Source: Gordonibacter pamelaeae (GTDB taxonomy: Bacteria; Actinomycetota; Coriobacteriia; Coriobacteriales; Eggerthellaceae). Taken from it: 64,000 nucleotides of DNA. The stretch lies in NCBI RefSeq assembly GCF_042665095.1, contig NZ_JBHTBV010000012.1. One strand, given 5' to 3'. The notes below the pieces were generated by a model. The model did not search any database, was not told the origin of the DNA, and saw nothing but the letters and a program-made list of their open reading frames with translations. The stretch's first letter is position 1, and each line of letters starts with the position of its first letter. This document shows positions 32,907-42,600 of the stretch, one piece after another. Made by a program: the position numbers and the translations under genes.

Positions 32907-33767
32907 TTACTTGCCCAGCTCGGGATGCAGCAGCGAGGGCGCCGCGCCCAAAAGCAGCTTCGTGTACTCGTCCTTAGGGTTCGAGAACACCTCCTCCGCC
33001 GTGCCGTTCTCCACGGCCACGCCGGCGTTCATGACGATGATGCGGTCCGAGATATAGCGCACCGTCTGGATGTCGTGGCTGATGAACACCATCGACAGGC
33101 CCAGGTCGCGCTTCAGGTCCATCAGCAGGTTCAAGATCTGCGCGCGCACCGACACGTCCAGCGCGCTCGTGGGCTCGTCGGCGATGATGGCATCGGGCTT
33201 GAGCGACAGGGCGCGGGCGATGGCCACGCGCTGGCGCTGGCCGCCGGAGAGCTGTCCCGGCAGCGCGTCGAGCACCGATCCCGGCAGGCCCACCATCTCG
33301 ATGAGCTCCTGCACGCGTGCCTCGCGCGAGGCCTTGTCGCCGATCTTGTGCACCACGAGCGGGTCCATGAGCTGGTCGTGCACGCTCATGCGGGCGTTCA
33401 AGGCCGTGGCCGGGTCTTGGAACACCACCGATATCACGCGGCCGATGAGGCGGCGCTCGGCGGCGGTGCGCTTCGTCACGTCCTTGCCCTTGAAGAACAC
33501 CCTGCCCGACGTGGGCTGCTGCAGGCCGCACATGACGTTGGCCGTGGTGGACTTGCCGCAGCCCGACTCGCCCACGATGCCCAGCGTCTGGCCCGGCATG
33601 AGCTTGAGCGTGAGCCCGCGCACGGCCTGCACCTTGTTCGGGTGCAGGATGGAGCCGGTGCGCGTCTTGAACGTCACGCGGATGTCGTCGAGGAAGATGA
33701 TGGGGGTGGGCTCGCCGTCCGCGCCCGCAGGCGCGGCGGCCGTCCCGTTCAGTTTCTCATCGCTCAT
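32907..33767 (-). CDS. Dpp/Opp-type ABC transporter ATP-binding protein (F subunit)
   Basis: Cytoplasmic ATPase of a peptide/nickel/oligosaccharide-type importer, 286 aa. Walker A GESGCGKST, signature LSGGQRQRVAIARAL and Walker B AIIADEPTSALD are intact; the C-terminal OppF/DppF-like segment is present. Its ATG overlaps the stop of the upstream permease-ATPase fusion (ATGA), so the two are translationally coupled. It is the last gene of the transporter operon, next to the sialic-acid-type catabolic genes. Confidence 0.93.
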   Translation of the reverse strand: MSDEKLNGTAAAPAGADGEPTPIIFLDDIRVTFKTRTGSILHPNKVQAVRGLTLKLMPGQTLGIVGESGCGKSTTANVMCGLQQPTSGRVFFKGKDVTKRTAAERRLIGRVISVVFQDPATALNARMSVHDQLMDPLVVHKIGDKASREARVQELIEMVGLPGSVLDALPGQLSGGQRQRVAIARALSLKPDAIIADEPTSALDVSVRAQILNLLMDLKRDLGLSMVFISHDIQTVRYISDRIIVMNAGVAVENGTAEEVFSNPKDEYTKLLLGAAPSLLHPELGK

Positions 33768-35791
33768 ATCAGCGGACCTCCTGGCACGTAGGGCTTGATA
33801 CCAAGTCGTTTGAGCTCGCTGTCAGGCAGCTCGCCGTAGTAGTGGTCGGTGCCCTCCACGCGCTTGAGCACGGGGCGCAGCTGCGAGACCTTGTCGGGAT
33901 GGCTCGAGCGCGGCGTGAAGCGGTCGCCCTCGGGGAAGTCCTTCGGCGAGGGCACGGAGCCCGGCACCTGGTGCAGGCGGGCGCCGCCGGCCTCGATGGA
34001 GAGCACCGAGCCCAGAAGGCCGCGCGTGTACTCGTGCACGGGGTGGCACAGGATGTCCGTGACCGGGCCCTGCTCCACCACTTGGCCGGCGTACATGACG
34101 GTGATGGAGTTGGCCACCTCGGCCACGAGGGCCAGGTCGTGGCTCACGAACACCATTGCGAAGCCCAGCTCCTTCTGCAGCTTGTTCAGCAGGTCGATGA
34201 CCTGCTTCTGCACCGTCACGTCGAGGGCCGTGGTGGGCTCGTCGGCGATGATGAGCTTCGGGTCGCGCGTGAGCGCCATGGCGATGAGCACGCGCTGGCG
34301 CTGGCCGCCGGAGAGCTCGTGGGGGTAGGAACCCAGCGTGCGCTTCGGGTCCAGGCCCACCAGCTCCAACAGCTCCTCGGCGCTGCGGGTGCCCCCGCGC
34401 TTCGTGAGCTGCTTCATCTGCGACTTGATGAGCATGGAGGGGTTCAAGGACGACAGCGCGTCCTGGTAGATCATGGCGATCTCGCGGCCGCGCAGCGCGT
34501 TCATCTGGTGCTGGCTCATGGCGAGCAGGTTCTGCCCGTCGTAGAGCACCTCGCCGGTGACGGTGGCCTTCGGGTCCAGGAGCCCCATGATGGTGAGCGA
34601 GGTGATGGACTTGCCGCAGCCCGACTCGCCCACGAGGCCCATGGTCTGGCGCGGGCGCACCACGAAGCTCACGTGGTCGACCACGTTCACGTCGCCATGG
34701 CGCGGGAACTTGATGCACAGGTCCTTGACCTCCAGGATGGGCGGCACGTCGGTGCGCGCCTCGAAGCGGTCGGTGCGCGTTTTCTCCACGGCTTGCAGCT
34801 GGGCCAGGCGCTTCTCCAGCATCTCGGCCTGGGCGGCGTAGGCCAGCGTCGGGTCGGCGACCATCTTGTCGGCCTCGCGGTTCGCGGCGAGCGCGTCGTC
34901 GGCGGCCTTGACGGGGGCCTTGGGGGCCGCGGCCATGGCATCGGTGATGCCCTCGGACAGGATGTTCAGGCACAGCACCGTGATCATGATGGCCAGGCCC
35001 GGGAATAGCGCCTGCCACCAACGGCCCGCCAGCACGCCGCCGCGCGCGTCGGACAGGATGTTGCCCCACGTGGGCGTGGGCTCGGGGATGCCGGCCGAGA
35101 TGAACGACAGCGAGGCCTCGAACACGATGGCGTCGGCCACCAGCACGATGGTGAACACCATGACCGGGGCGATGCAGTTGCGGATGACGTGCTTCACGAG
35201 GATCCACGGGGCGCGGGCGCCGGAGACGACGACGGCGCGCACGTAATCCTGGTTGTACTCGCTCACCACGTTGGCGCGCACGATACGCGCGATCTGCGGA
35301 ATGTAGAGGAAGCCGATGGCGAAGATGAGCGAGGGCACCGAGCTGCCGAACGCGATGACGAACGTGGCGGCCAGGGCGATGCCGGGGAAGGACATGACCA
35401 CGTCCAGCACGCGCATGATGACTTCCGACACCCACTTGCGCGACACGGCGGCGACGGCGCCGATGATGGAGCCGCAGATGAGCGCGAACGCCGTGGCGCC
35501 GAGGCCGATGATGAGCGAGTAGCGCGCGCCGTACATCATGCGCGACAGCACGTCGCGGCCCTTGTCGTCGGTGCCGAACAGGAACTGGGCGTCGGGGGCC
35601 TGGCGGGCGGTGAAGATGGCGTACGGGTCGTGCGGCGCGAGGATGTTGGCCAGCACGGCGATCATCACGATGAGGATTAGCACGACAAGCGAGATGCGCG
35701 ATCCGATGGACATGGCCTTCCAGCGGCGGAAGTGCACCTTGCCGGGGTTGGACTCGAGCTTTGCGGTAGTGTTCTCTCGTAGCTTAACCAT
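33764..35791 (-). CDS. ABC transporter permease-ATPase fusion (DppC-DppD)
   Basis: A 675-aa fusion. Residues 1 to about 290 are a DppC-type permease: N-terminal helix, FGTDDKGRDVLSRMMYG, and the EAA-like loop near SGARAPWILVKHVIRN. After an Ala/Lys-rich linker (about 295-345) comes a full DppD-type ATPase with Walker A GESGCGKSI, signature LSGGQRQRVLIAMAL and DEPTTALD. The C-terminal peptide-transporter extension contains the PGSVPSPKDFPEGDRF region. No frame interruption is seen, so the fusion is genuine. It starts one base after the B permease stop. Confidence 0.92.
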   Translation of the reverse strand: MVKLRENTTAKLESNPGKVHFRRWKAMSIGSRISLVVLILIVMIAVLANILAPHDPYAIFTARQAPDAQFLFGTDDKGRDVLSRMMYGARYSLIIGLGATAFALICGSIIGAVAAVSRKWVSEVIMRVLDVVMSFPGIALAATFVIAFGSSVPSLIFAIGFLYIPQIARIVRANVVSEYNQDYVRAVVVSGARAPWILVKHVIRNCIAPVMVFTIVLVADAIVFEASLSFISAGIPEPTPTWGNILSDARGGVLAGRWWQALFPGLAIMITVLCLNILSEGITDAMAAAPKAPVKAADDALAANREADKMVADPTLAYAAQAEMLEKRLAQLQAVEKTRTDRFEARTDVPPILEVKDLCIKFPRHGDVNVVDHVSFVVRPRQTMGLVGESGCGKSITSLTIMGLLDPKATVTGEVLYDGQNLLAMSQHQMNALRGREIAMIYQDALSSLNPSMLIKSQMKQLTKRGGTRSAEELLELVGLDPKRTLGSYPHELSGGQRQRVLIAMALTRDPKLIIADEPTTALDVTVQKQVIDLLNKLQKELGFAMVFVSHDLALVAEVANSITVMYAGQVVEQGPVTDILCHPVHEYTRGLLGSVLSIEAGGARLHQVPGSVPSPKDFPEGDRFTPRSSHPDKVSQLRPVLKRVEGTDHYYGELPDSELKRLGIKPYVPGGPLI

Positions 35792-35792
35792 G

Positions 35793-36749
35793 TCACACCG
35801 TCCTGATACGCGGGTCGATCAGGATATAGAGCATATCCACGATGATGTTGATGATGATGAACGTGATGGCCACCACCAGCACGACGCCCTGCACGAGCAT
35901 CGTGTAGCTGGACTGGATGCCCGAGAGGATGGCCATGCCCATGCCGGGCAGGTTGAAGATGACTTCGATGACCACGGCGCCGCCGATGAGGTAGCCGATG
36001 CGCAGGCCGAGCACCGTCACCGGGGTGATGAGCGCGTTGCGCAGCACGTTGCGGGCCACCACGACGCTCTTTGGGATGCCGGCGCCGAGCGCGGTGCGCA
36101 CGTAGTCGCGGTCGAGCTCCTCCACCATGGACGTGCGGATGACGCGCGTGAGCTGGCCCGAAACCGGCACGCCCAGCGCGATGGCCGGCAGCGCCATGCG
36201 TGCGAGCCATCCGCCGGGGTCGGAGACCAGCGGGGGCAGGGGACCCGAGGCCGGCAGCACGTGCAGCATCGACGAGAACAAGAGGATCATGAGGACCGCC
36301 AGCCAGAACGACGGGGTGGCGATGCATGCGATGGAGAACACGCGGATGATCTGGTCGGGCCATCGGTCGCGGTACAGCGCCGAGACCACGCCCAAGATCA
36401 CCGCCACCACCACGCCGATGATGAGGCCGAAGAACGTGAGCTGGAGCGTGACGGGCAGCGCCTGCCCGATGCGCTCGGCCACGGAGGCGTTGTTCGCGCC
36501 GTAGGTGCCCAGGTCGCCTTGGGCCAGGCCCACCATGTAGTTGCCGTACTGCACGAGGATAGGGTCGTTCAGCCCGTGGTCCTCGCGATACTGTTGGACT
36601 TGCGCCTCGGTCGCGTTCTCTCCCAGGACCGAATACGCTTGGTCGATGGGCGAGAGCGCCATGACGAAGAATACGAGGATGGTGACACCGAATATCATGA
36701 TCGGCAGCGCTATGAGGCGCCGTCCGATCATACGCAGCAGGTTGCTCAC
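35793..36749 (-). CDS. ABC transporter permease (DppB type)
   Basis: Inner-membrane permease, 318 aa with six membrane helices. The N-terminal RMIGRRLIALPIMIFGVTIL and the extracytoplasmic segment ending DLGTYGANNASVAERIGQALP are typical of DppB/OppB; an EAA-like loop is at TALGAGIPKSVVVARNVLRN. It pairs with the permease half of the downstream fusion protein. AAAGGAGGG precedes the start. It is separated from the binding-protein gene by 281 bases containing a terminator. Confidence 0.92.
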   Translation of the reverse strand: MSNLLRMIGRRLIALPIMIFGVTILVFFVMALSPIDQAYSVLGENATEAQVQQYREDHGLNDPILVQYGNYMVGLAQGDLGTYGANNASVAERIGQALPVTLQLTFFGLIIGVVVAVILGVVSALYRDRWPDQIIRVFSIACIATPSFWLAVLMILLFSSMLHVLPASGPLPPLVSDPGGWLARMALPAIALGVPVSGQLTRVIRTSMVEELDRDYVRTALGAGIPKSVVVARNVLRNALITPVTVLGLRIGYLIGGAVVIEVIFNLPGMGMAILSGIQSSYTMLVQGVVLVVAITFIIINIIVDMLYILIDPRIRTV

Positions 36750-36967
36750 CGCACCCTCCTTTCGCTCTTGGCTCTGATCGGTTACGTTACATGTTGCCAG
36801 CTGCCCGTTCTCGCAAGAAAGGCGGCCAAGCCCCCTCCGTGAGCAGCTTTCCTTATTCTATATGAGTCCTTGGGGTTTCTTTGCGAAAAATAGGAAGCAA
36901 AGCGAGAAAGGGGGCGCAGGCAGGGCCGACAATACGCGACCCCGCCTGCGCACGGGCCGCCTTGCCG

Positions 36968-37000
36968 AAAAAAGGGCCCGCCCCAGCGGGCAGGCCCTTC
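36968..37000 (-). terminator. Terminator between binding-protein and permease genes
   Basis: On the - strand, a bulged GC stem (AAGGG..GCCCGC with GCGGG.CCCTT) followed by TTTTTT, 31 bases past the binding-protein stop. Partial termination here would keep the binding protein in excess over the membrane components. Confidence 0.75.
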
Positions 37001-37030
37001 CGAAACACCTTGTGCGAACCGGTGGTTCCC

Positions 37031-38641
37031 TTACGCCTTGGGGCTGGCGCCCAGGAACACGAGGCCCGTCGTGGCGATGGGCTTGAAGCCGGAGATCATG
37101 CTCTCCTGGTAGCCCGTGGCGATCTGGCGGTGGAACAGCGGGTACAGCGGCACCTGCTCGGCCAGGAGGTCGAAGCACTGGTTCCACAGGTCCTGCTGCT
37201 TGGAGGAATCCGCCTCGCGCGCCTGCTGCATGAGCTCCTGCAGCTCGGCCCACTTGCCGTCGGCGGCCTTGCTCCAGCACGTACGGCCCTGGGTCCAGAT
37301 GTTGTCGCCGTACCACCAGCTCATGAGCAGGTCGGGGTCGTTGCCGAAGCAGGTCGGGTCGCCCGGGGTGAGCATGACGTCGTAGGCGAGCGTGGAATCG
37401 GAGGCGGCGTACTCGCTCCAGTTGATCTTCTGCTCGTCGATGGTGCAGTCGACGCCGGCGGCCTTGAGGTCTTCCTTGATCTGCGGGGCGAGGTCCTTAA
37501 CCCAGTTGTTGTTCACGACGAGCGTGAAGGCCAGGTTCTCCACGCCGGCCTCGGCGAGCAGGCTCTTGGCCTTCTCCACGTCGTGCGTGTAGACCGTGGC
37601 GGCCTTGTGGTAGTTGGCGTGCTCTTCCGGCAGGAAGCCCGTGACCGGGGCGGCATGGCCGTTCAGCTGGTTGGAGATGAGCTTCTCCACGTCCACGGCG
37701 TAGTAGAGCGCCTGGCGCACACGGTAGTCGTCGAACGGTGCTTTCAGCGTGTTGAACATGAAGAACGCCTGGTTGAAGCCCTGGGCGTACTCGACGGTGG
37801 CGCCGGCGGCGGAGAGCTGGTCGGCGTTGGCGTCAGGCACGTTCTCCATGACCTGGACCGTGGCCTCCTGCAGCGCCGTCGTGCGGGCGGTGCCGTCCAG
37901 CAGGATGTTCCACTCCATGGAGTCGGCCGTGGGCTTGTACTGGCCCTCGTAGTTCGGGTTGGGGACGAACTTGATGGTGCCGCCGTCGTCGCCGTTGACG
38001 CTCTCGTACATCCACGGGCCGGAGCCGATGGGCATGGTCTTGAGCTGGTCCTCGGTGAGGGAGGCGGGGAACACCTTCGCCACGGTCAGGCGGTCCTTCA
38101 GCAGCGCGAAGGGGTACTTCAGCTTGATGGTGACCGTCTTGTCGTCCTTCTCGGCGACCGAGTCGATGAACGACAGGAATGCGCCGCAGGTGGCGTCGGC
38201 CATGTTGACCTCGAGCGCGTTCACCACGTCGGCCACGGTCACGTCCGTGCCGTCGGAGAACTTGGCGCCGTCGCGCAGGGCCACTTCGTACTCGGTGTCG
38301 GAGACCTTCGTGGGGTCGCCGGCGGCGAGCGCGTTGTAGGTCTTGTACGTGTGCAGGTCGAGGTCGTACAGGCCCTCGAACACGTGCCACGTGGCGGCCA
38401 GCATGAGCGCGGAGCCGCCGTTCAGGCCCACGGGGTTCACGTTCGTGGACGTGTAGGCGCAGGCGCCCGTCAGGGTGCCGCCCTCGGCAGGGGCGTCGGT
38501 GCCGGAGTCCTGCTTGGGCTCTTCCTTGGGGGTCTCGCCGCCGCCGCAGCCGGCGAGCGCGAGTCCGGCGGCCGTCGCGGCGACGGCGCCTCCCGCCAGG
38601 AACGTGCGGCGGGTCAAAGGTGCTTTCAAAGGCTGTTCCAT
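37031..38641 (-). CDS. ABC transporter substrate-binding lipoprotein (DppA type)
   Basis: Extracytoplasmic solute-binding protein, family 5, 536 aa. The N-terminus combines a Tat-like twin arginine (TRRTFLAGG) with a lipobox (LALAGC), so it is probably a Tat-exported lipoprotein. Family-5 features include NVNPVGLNGGS, WHVFEGLYD and the segment DDYRVRQALYYAVDVEKLI. The start at 38641 follows GGAGGG; an upstream start at 38710 is rejected. Family 5 binds peptides, nickel and some sugars, and the SatABCD sialic acid importer is of this type. Substrate here is inferred from neighbours only. Confidence 0.9.
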   Translation of the reverse strand: MEQPLKAPLTRRTFLAGGAVAATAAGLALAGCGGGETPKEEPKQDSGTDAPAEGGTLTGACAYTSTNVNPVGLNGGSALMLAATWHVFEGLYDLDLHTYKTYNALAAGDPTKVSDTEYEVALRDGAKFSDGTDVTVADVVNALEVNMADATCGAFLSFIDSVAEKDDKTVTIKLKYPFALLKDRLTVAKVFPASLTEDQLKTMPIGSGPWMYESVNGDDGGTIKFVPNPNYEGQYKPTADSMEWNILLDGTARTTALQEATVQVMENVPDANADQLSAAGATVEYAQGFNQAFFMFNTLKAPFDDYRVRQALYYAVDVEKLISNQLNGHAAPVTGFLPEEHANYHKAATVYTHDVEKAKSLLAEAGVENLAFTLVVNNNWVKDLAPQIKEDLKAAGVDCTIDEQKINWSEYAASDSTLAYDVMLTPGDPTCFGNDPDLLMSWWYGDNIWTQGRTCWSKAADGKWAELQELMQQAREADSSKQQDLWNQCFDLLAEQVPLYPLFHRQIATGYQESMISGFKPIATTGLVFLGASPKA

Positions 38642-38723
38642 AGGTTTCCCTCCATTCGGTGACGGGGCCTTCCTAGCCCCGAGCATACGCGCGTGCTTGC
38701 GCACGCGCACAACAGCTTTGCCT

Positions 38724-38752
38724 ATTATGGTGTAAAACGCCGAGAAAATAAA
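38724..38752 (-). promoter_or_regulatory. Possible promoter of the ABC transporter operon
   Basis: On the - strand, CATAAT (38724-38729) with TTTATT 17 bp upstream (38747-38752), in an AT-rich stretch about 85 bases before the binding-protein start. Weak -35 box. Confidence 0.35.
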
Positions 38753-38824
38753 GAACTTGTAAACTCAATATTGGGATTATCATTCTAAGAAGAAAATATA
38801 TGAACTGGGAAAACACGTGCTATC

Positions 38825-39472
38825 ATGCGGCGCATGAGCGTAAGTAAACAGATGGGTAACGGGGCGTGGAACCGGGGCGAGCGAGCAGGTTCCGCGGGCT
38901 GCGAGGCGGCCGGGCCGGGCGCCGGGCCCTTCCGGGCGCGCGTGGAGCTGCTCGCCGGCCGCGCGCTGCCCGCCCCGGCGCGCGTGGCGGCTCCGCCCGC
39001 CCCGGCGCGCGTGGCGGCTCCGCCCGCCACGAACGAGAACGTGCGCAAGTCCATGCGGGGCAACAAGCGCGCCGACACGAGGCCCGAGCTCGTCGTGCGG
39101 GCCCGCCTGCGCGCGGCGGGGCTTTCGGGCTACCGCCTGCAGTGGAAGGTGCCGGGGCATCCCGACGTGGCCTGGCCGGGCAAGAAGGTGGCCCTGTTCG
39201 TCAACGGATGCTTCTGGCACCGCTGCCCGCACTGCAACCTCTCGCTGCCCAAGAGCAACGTGGAGTACTGGGTGGTGAAGTTCGCGCGCAACGTGGAGCG
39301 CGACGAGCAGAGCCGCGCCGCCCTGGAGGCCTTGGGCTGGAAGGTGCACGTGGTCTGGGAATGCCAGCTGAAGAAGAAGGCCATCGACGCCACGATGGCC
39401 GAGCTGCTGCCCGTGCTCGCCGAGGAGCTGGACAAGGAGCTCGTGTCCGGGGCGCTCACCGATCCTGCATAA
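38825..39472 (+). CDS. Very short patch repair endonuclease (Vsr), orphan
   Basis: Nicks DNA at T:G mismatches left by deamination of 5-methylcytosine. The Vsr domain covers about residues 70-205: VRKSMRGNKRADTRPELVVR, then NGCFWHRCPHC with the zinc/active-site residues, and WECQ near the end. The first 70 residues are Arg/Ala/Pro-rich and non-conserved, and contain a 27-bp exact tandem duplication (38969-38995, 38996-39022) encoding the nine-residue unit PAPARVAAP twice. The true start could be nearer residue 70. No cytosine methyltransferase, the usual partner, is nearby. Confidence 0.88.
   Translation: MRRMSVSKQMGNGAWNRGERAGSAGCEAAGPGAGPFRARVELLAGRALPAPARVAAPPAPARVAAPPATNENVRKSMRGNKRADTRPELVVRARLRAAGLSGYRLQWKVPGHPDVAWPGKKVALFVNGCFWHRCPHCNLSLPKSNVEYWVVKFARNVERDEQSRAALEALGWKVHVVWECQLKKKAIDATMAELLPVLAEELDKELVSGALTDPA
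38969..39022 (+). repeat. 27-bp exact tandem duplication inside vsr
   Basis: Two perfect adjacent copies of a 27-base unit, in frame, adding nine residues to the variable N-terminal part of the Vsr protein. Probably recent slippage or unequal recombination. Confidence 0.85.
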
Positions 39473-39625
39473 TTCCCACCGCTTGCCGATGCGGGCGACC
39501 GCGCCGTGCCGGCCGCCGCGCCCGCCGCGCACGAAGGGGAGCCCCTGCTGGTATCATGGGAGCGGTGTGTTCTCCAGGCGCGAGGTTCGGCCCTGGTCGA
39601 AATCCCCTTAAGAGGAGAGGAAAGC

Positions 39626-42600
39626 ATGACGAGAGAATTCAAATCCATGGACGGCAACAACGCCGCGGCTTACGTGTCCTACGCGTTCACCGAGGTGGCG
39701 GGCATCTATCCCATCACCCCGTCGAGCCCGATGGCCGACCTCGTTGACCAGTGGTCCGCTGCCGGCCAGAAGAACATCTTCGGCACGAAGGTGAAGGTGT
39801 GCGAGATGCAGTCCGAGGGCGGTGCCGCGGGCGCGGTCCACGGTTCGCTCGCCGCCGGCGCGCTCACCACCACCTACACGGCCTCGCAGGGCCTGCTCCT
39901 CATGATCCCCAACATGTACAAGATGGCCGCCGAGCAGCTGCCGTGCGTGTTCCACGTGAGCGCGCGCACCGTGGCCACGCAGGCGCTCTCCATCTTCGGC
40001 GACCACTCCGACGTCATGGCCTGCCGCCAGACGGGCTTCGCCATGCTGGCCGAGACGAACGTGCAGGAGGTCATGGACCTGTCCGCCGTGGCGCACCTCG
40101 CCGCCATCAAGGGCCGCGTGCCGTTCATCAACTTCTTCGACGGCTTCCGCACCTCCCACGAGGTGCAGAAGATCTCCGTGTGGGACTACGACGACCTGGC
40201 CGAGATGTGCGACATGGACGCGGTGCGCGCCTTCCGCGAGCACGCGCTCAACCCCGAGCACCCCGCCATGCGCGGCAGCCATGAGAACGGCGACGTGTTC
40301 TTCCAGCACCGCGAGGCCTGCAACGGCATCTACGATGCGCTGCCCGCCGTGGTCGAGGACTACATGCACCAGGTGAACGCCAAGCTCGGCACGAACTACG
40401 AGCTGTTCAACTACTACGGCGCGCCCGACGCCGACCGCGTGATCGTGGCCATGGGCTCGTTCTGCGACGTGGTTGAGGAGGTCGTGGACTACCTGAACGC
40501 GCACGGCGAGAAGGTGGGCCTGGTGAAGGTGCGCCTGTACCGCCCGTTCGTGAGCGAGAAGTTCATGGCGGCGCTGCCGGCCACGTGCAAGAAGATCGCG
40601 GTCATGGACCGCACGAAGGAGCCGGGCGCGCTCGGCGAGCCGCTGTACATGGACGTGGTGAACGCGCTCGCGCACGAGGGCCGAGGCGACCTCACCGTGG
40701 TGGGCGGCCGCTACGGCCTGGCCTCGAAGGACACCCCGCCCTCGTCGGTGTTCGCCGTGTACAAGGAGCTGGAGAAGGACGCCCCGGCGCGCGAGTTCAC
40801 CGTGGGCATCGTGGACGACGTGACCAACCTGTCGCTTCCCGAGGACCCGGCGAGCCCCAACACGGCGGCCGCGGGCACGGTGGAGTGCAAGTTCTGGGGC
40901 CTCGGCGGCGACGGCACCGTGGGCGCGAACAAGAACTCCATCAAGATCATCGGCGACCACACCGACAAGTACGTGCAGGCCTACTTCCAGTACGACTCGA
41001 AGAAGACCGGCGGCGTGACCATCAGCCACCTGCGCTTCGGCGACTCTCCCATCCGCAGCACCTATTATGTGAACAAGGCCGACTTCGTGGCCTGCCACAA
41101 CCCGTCCTACGTCACCAAGGGCTTCCGCATGGTGAACGACGTGAAGCCGGGCGGCACGTTCATGATCAACTGCCAGTGGACGCCGGAAGAGCTTGAGCAT
41201 CATCTGAACGCCGAGGCCAAGCGCTATATCGCCAACAACGGCATCAAGCTCTACACCATCAACGCCATCGACCTTGCCCGCGAGATCGGCATGGGCAAGC
41301 GCACGAACACTATCCTGCAGTCGGCGTTCTTCACGCTGGCGAACGTCATCCCTCAGGACGAGGCCATCCAGTACATGAAGGATGCGGCCACGAAGTCCTA
41401 TATGAAGAAGGGCCAGGACGTCGTCGATATGAACCACCGCGCCATCGATGCGGGTGCCACCGCATTCGTGCAGGTGGAGGTCCCGGCCAGCTGGGCCGAG
41501 GCCGTCGATGAGGGCGAGGCCCCCGCGCTTGAGGGCCGTGCCGAAGTGGTGAAGATGGTGCGCGAGATCATGGAGCCGGTGGGCCGCATGGACGGCGACC
41601 GCCTGCCTGTGTCCGCGTTCATTCCGCACGTGGACGGCCAGTTCGAGCAGGGCGCTGCGGCGTACGAGAAGCGCGGCGTGGCCGTGAGCGTTCCCGCCTG
41701 GGACGCCGCCACCTGCATCCAGTGCAACCAGTGCGCGTTCGTCTGCCCGCATGCCACCATCCGTCCCTTCGCCCTCACCGAGGCGGAGGCTGCGGCGGCA
41801 CCGGCTGCGACCACGCTCGTGCCGGCGAAGGGCAAGGCCGCTGCCGGCCTGCAGTACACGCTGGCCATCTCTCCGCTCGACTGCATGGGCTGCAGCGTGT
41901 GCGTGAACGTGTGCCCGTCCGACTCGCTTTCCATGGTGCCGCAGGAAGACGAGCTTGCCCAGCAGGACGTGTTCGACTACTGCGTGGAGCACGTGTCCGG
42001 CAAGCCCGAGCTGGAGGACGCCAGCGTCAAGGGCAGCCAGTTCAAGCAGCCGCTGCTGGAGTTCTCGGGCGCCTGCGCGGGCTGCGCCGAGACGGCGTAC
42101 GCCAAGCTCGTCACCCAGCTGTTCGGCGACCGCATGTACATCACGAACGCCACCGGCTGCTCGTCCATCTGGGGCGGCCCGGCCGCCACGTCGCCGTACG
42201 CGGTGAACAAGGACGGCCGCGGCCCGGCCTGGTCGAACTCGCTGTTCGAGGACAACGCCGAGCATGGTCTGGGTATGCTGCTCGGGCACGAGGCCGTGCG
42301 CGACAAGCTGGTGGCCGACACCGAGGCGCTGCTGGCGACCGACGCCGGCGAGGACGTGCTGGCCGCGGCGCAGGCATGGCTCGATGCACGCGGCGAGGCC
42401 GAGGGCAGCAAGCTCGCCGCCGACGCCTACGTCGCCGAGCTGGAGAAGCTGGTGCCGGGCAACGAGCTGGCCGCCGCCATTCTCGAGAACAAGGACTACC
42501 TGGCCAAGAAGTCCGTCTGGATCTTCGGCGGCGACGGCTGGGCCTACGACATCGGCTACGGCGGACTCGACCACGTGCTGGCCTCCGGCCAGGACGTGAA

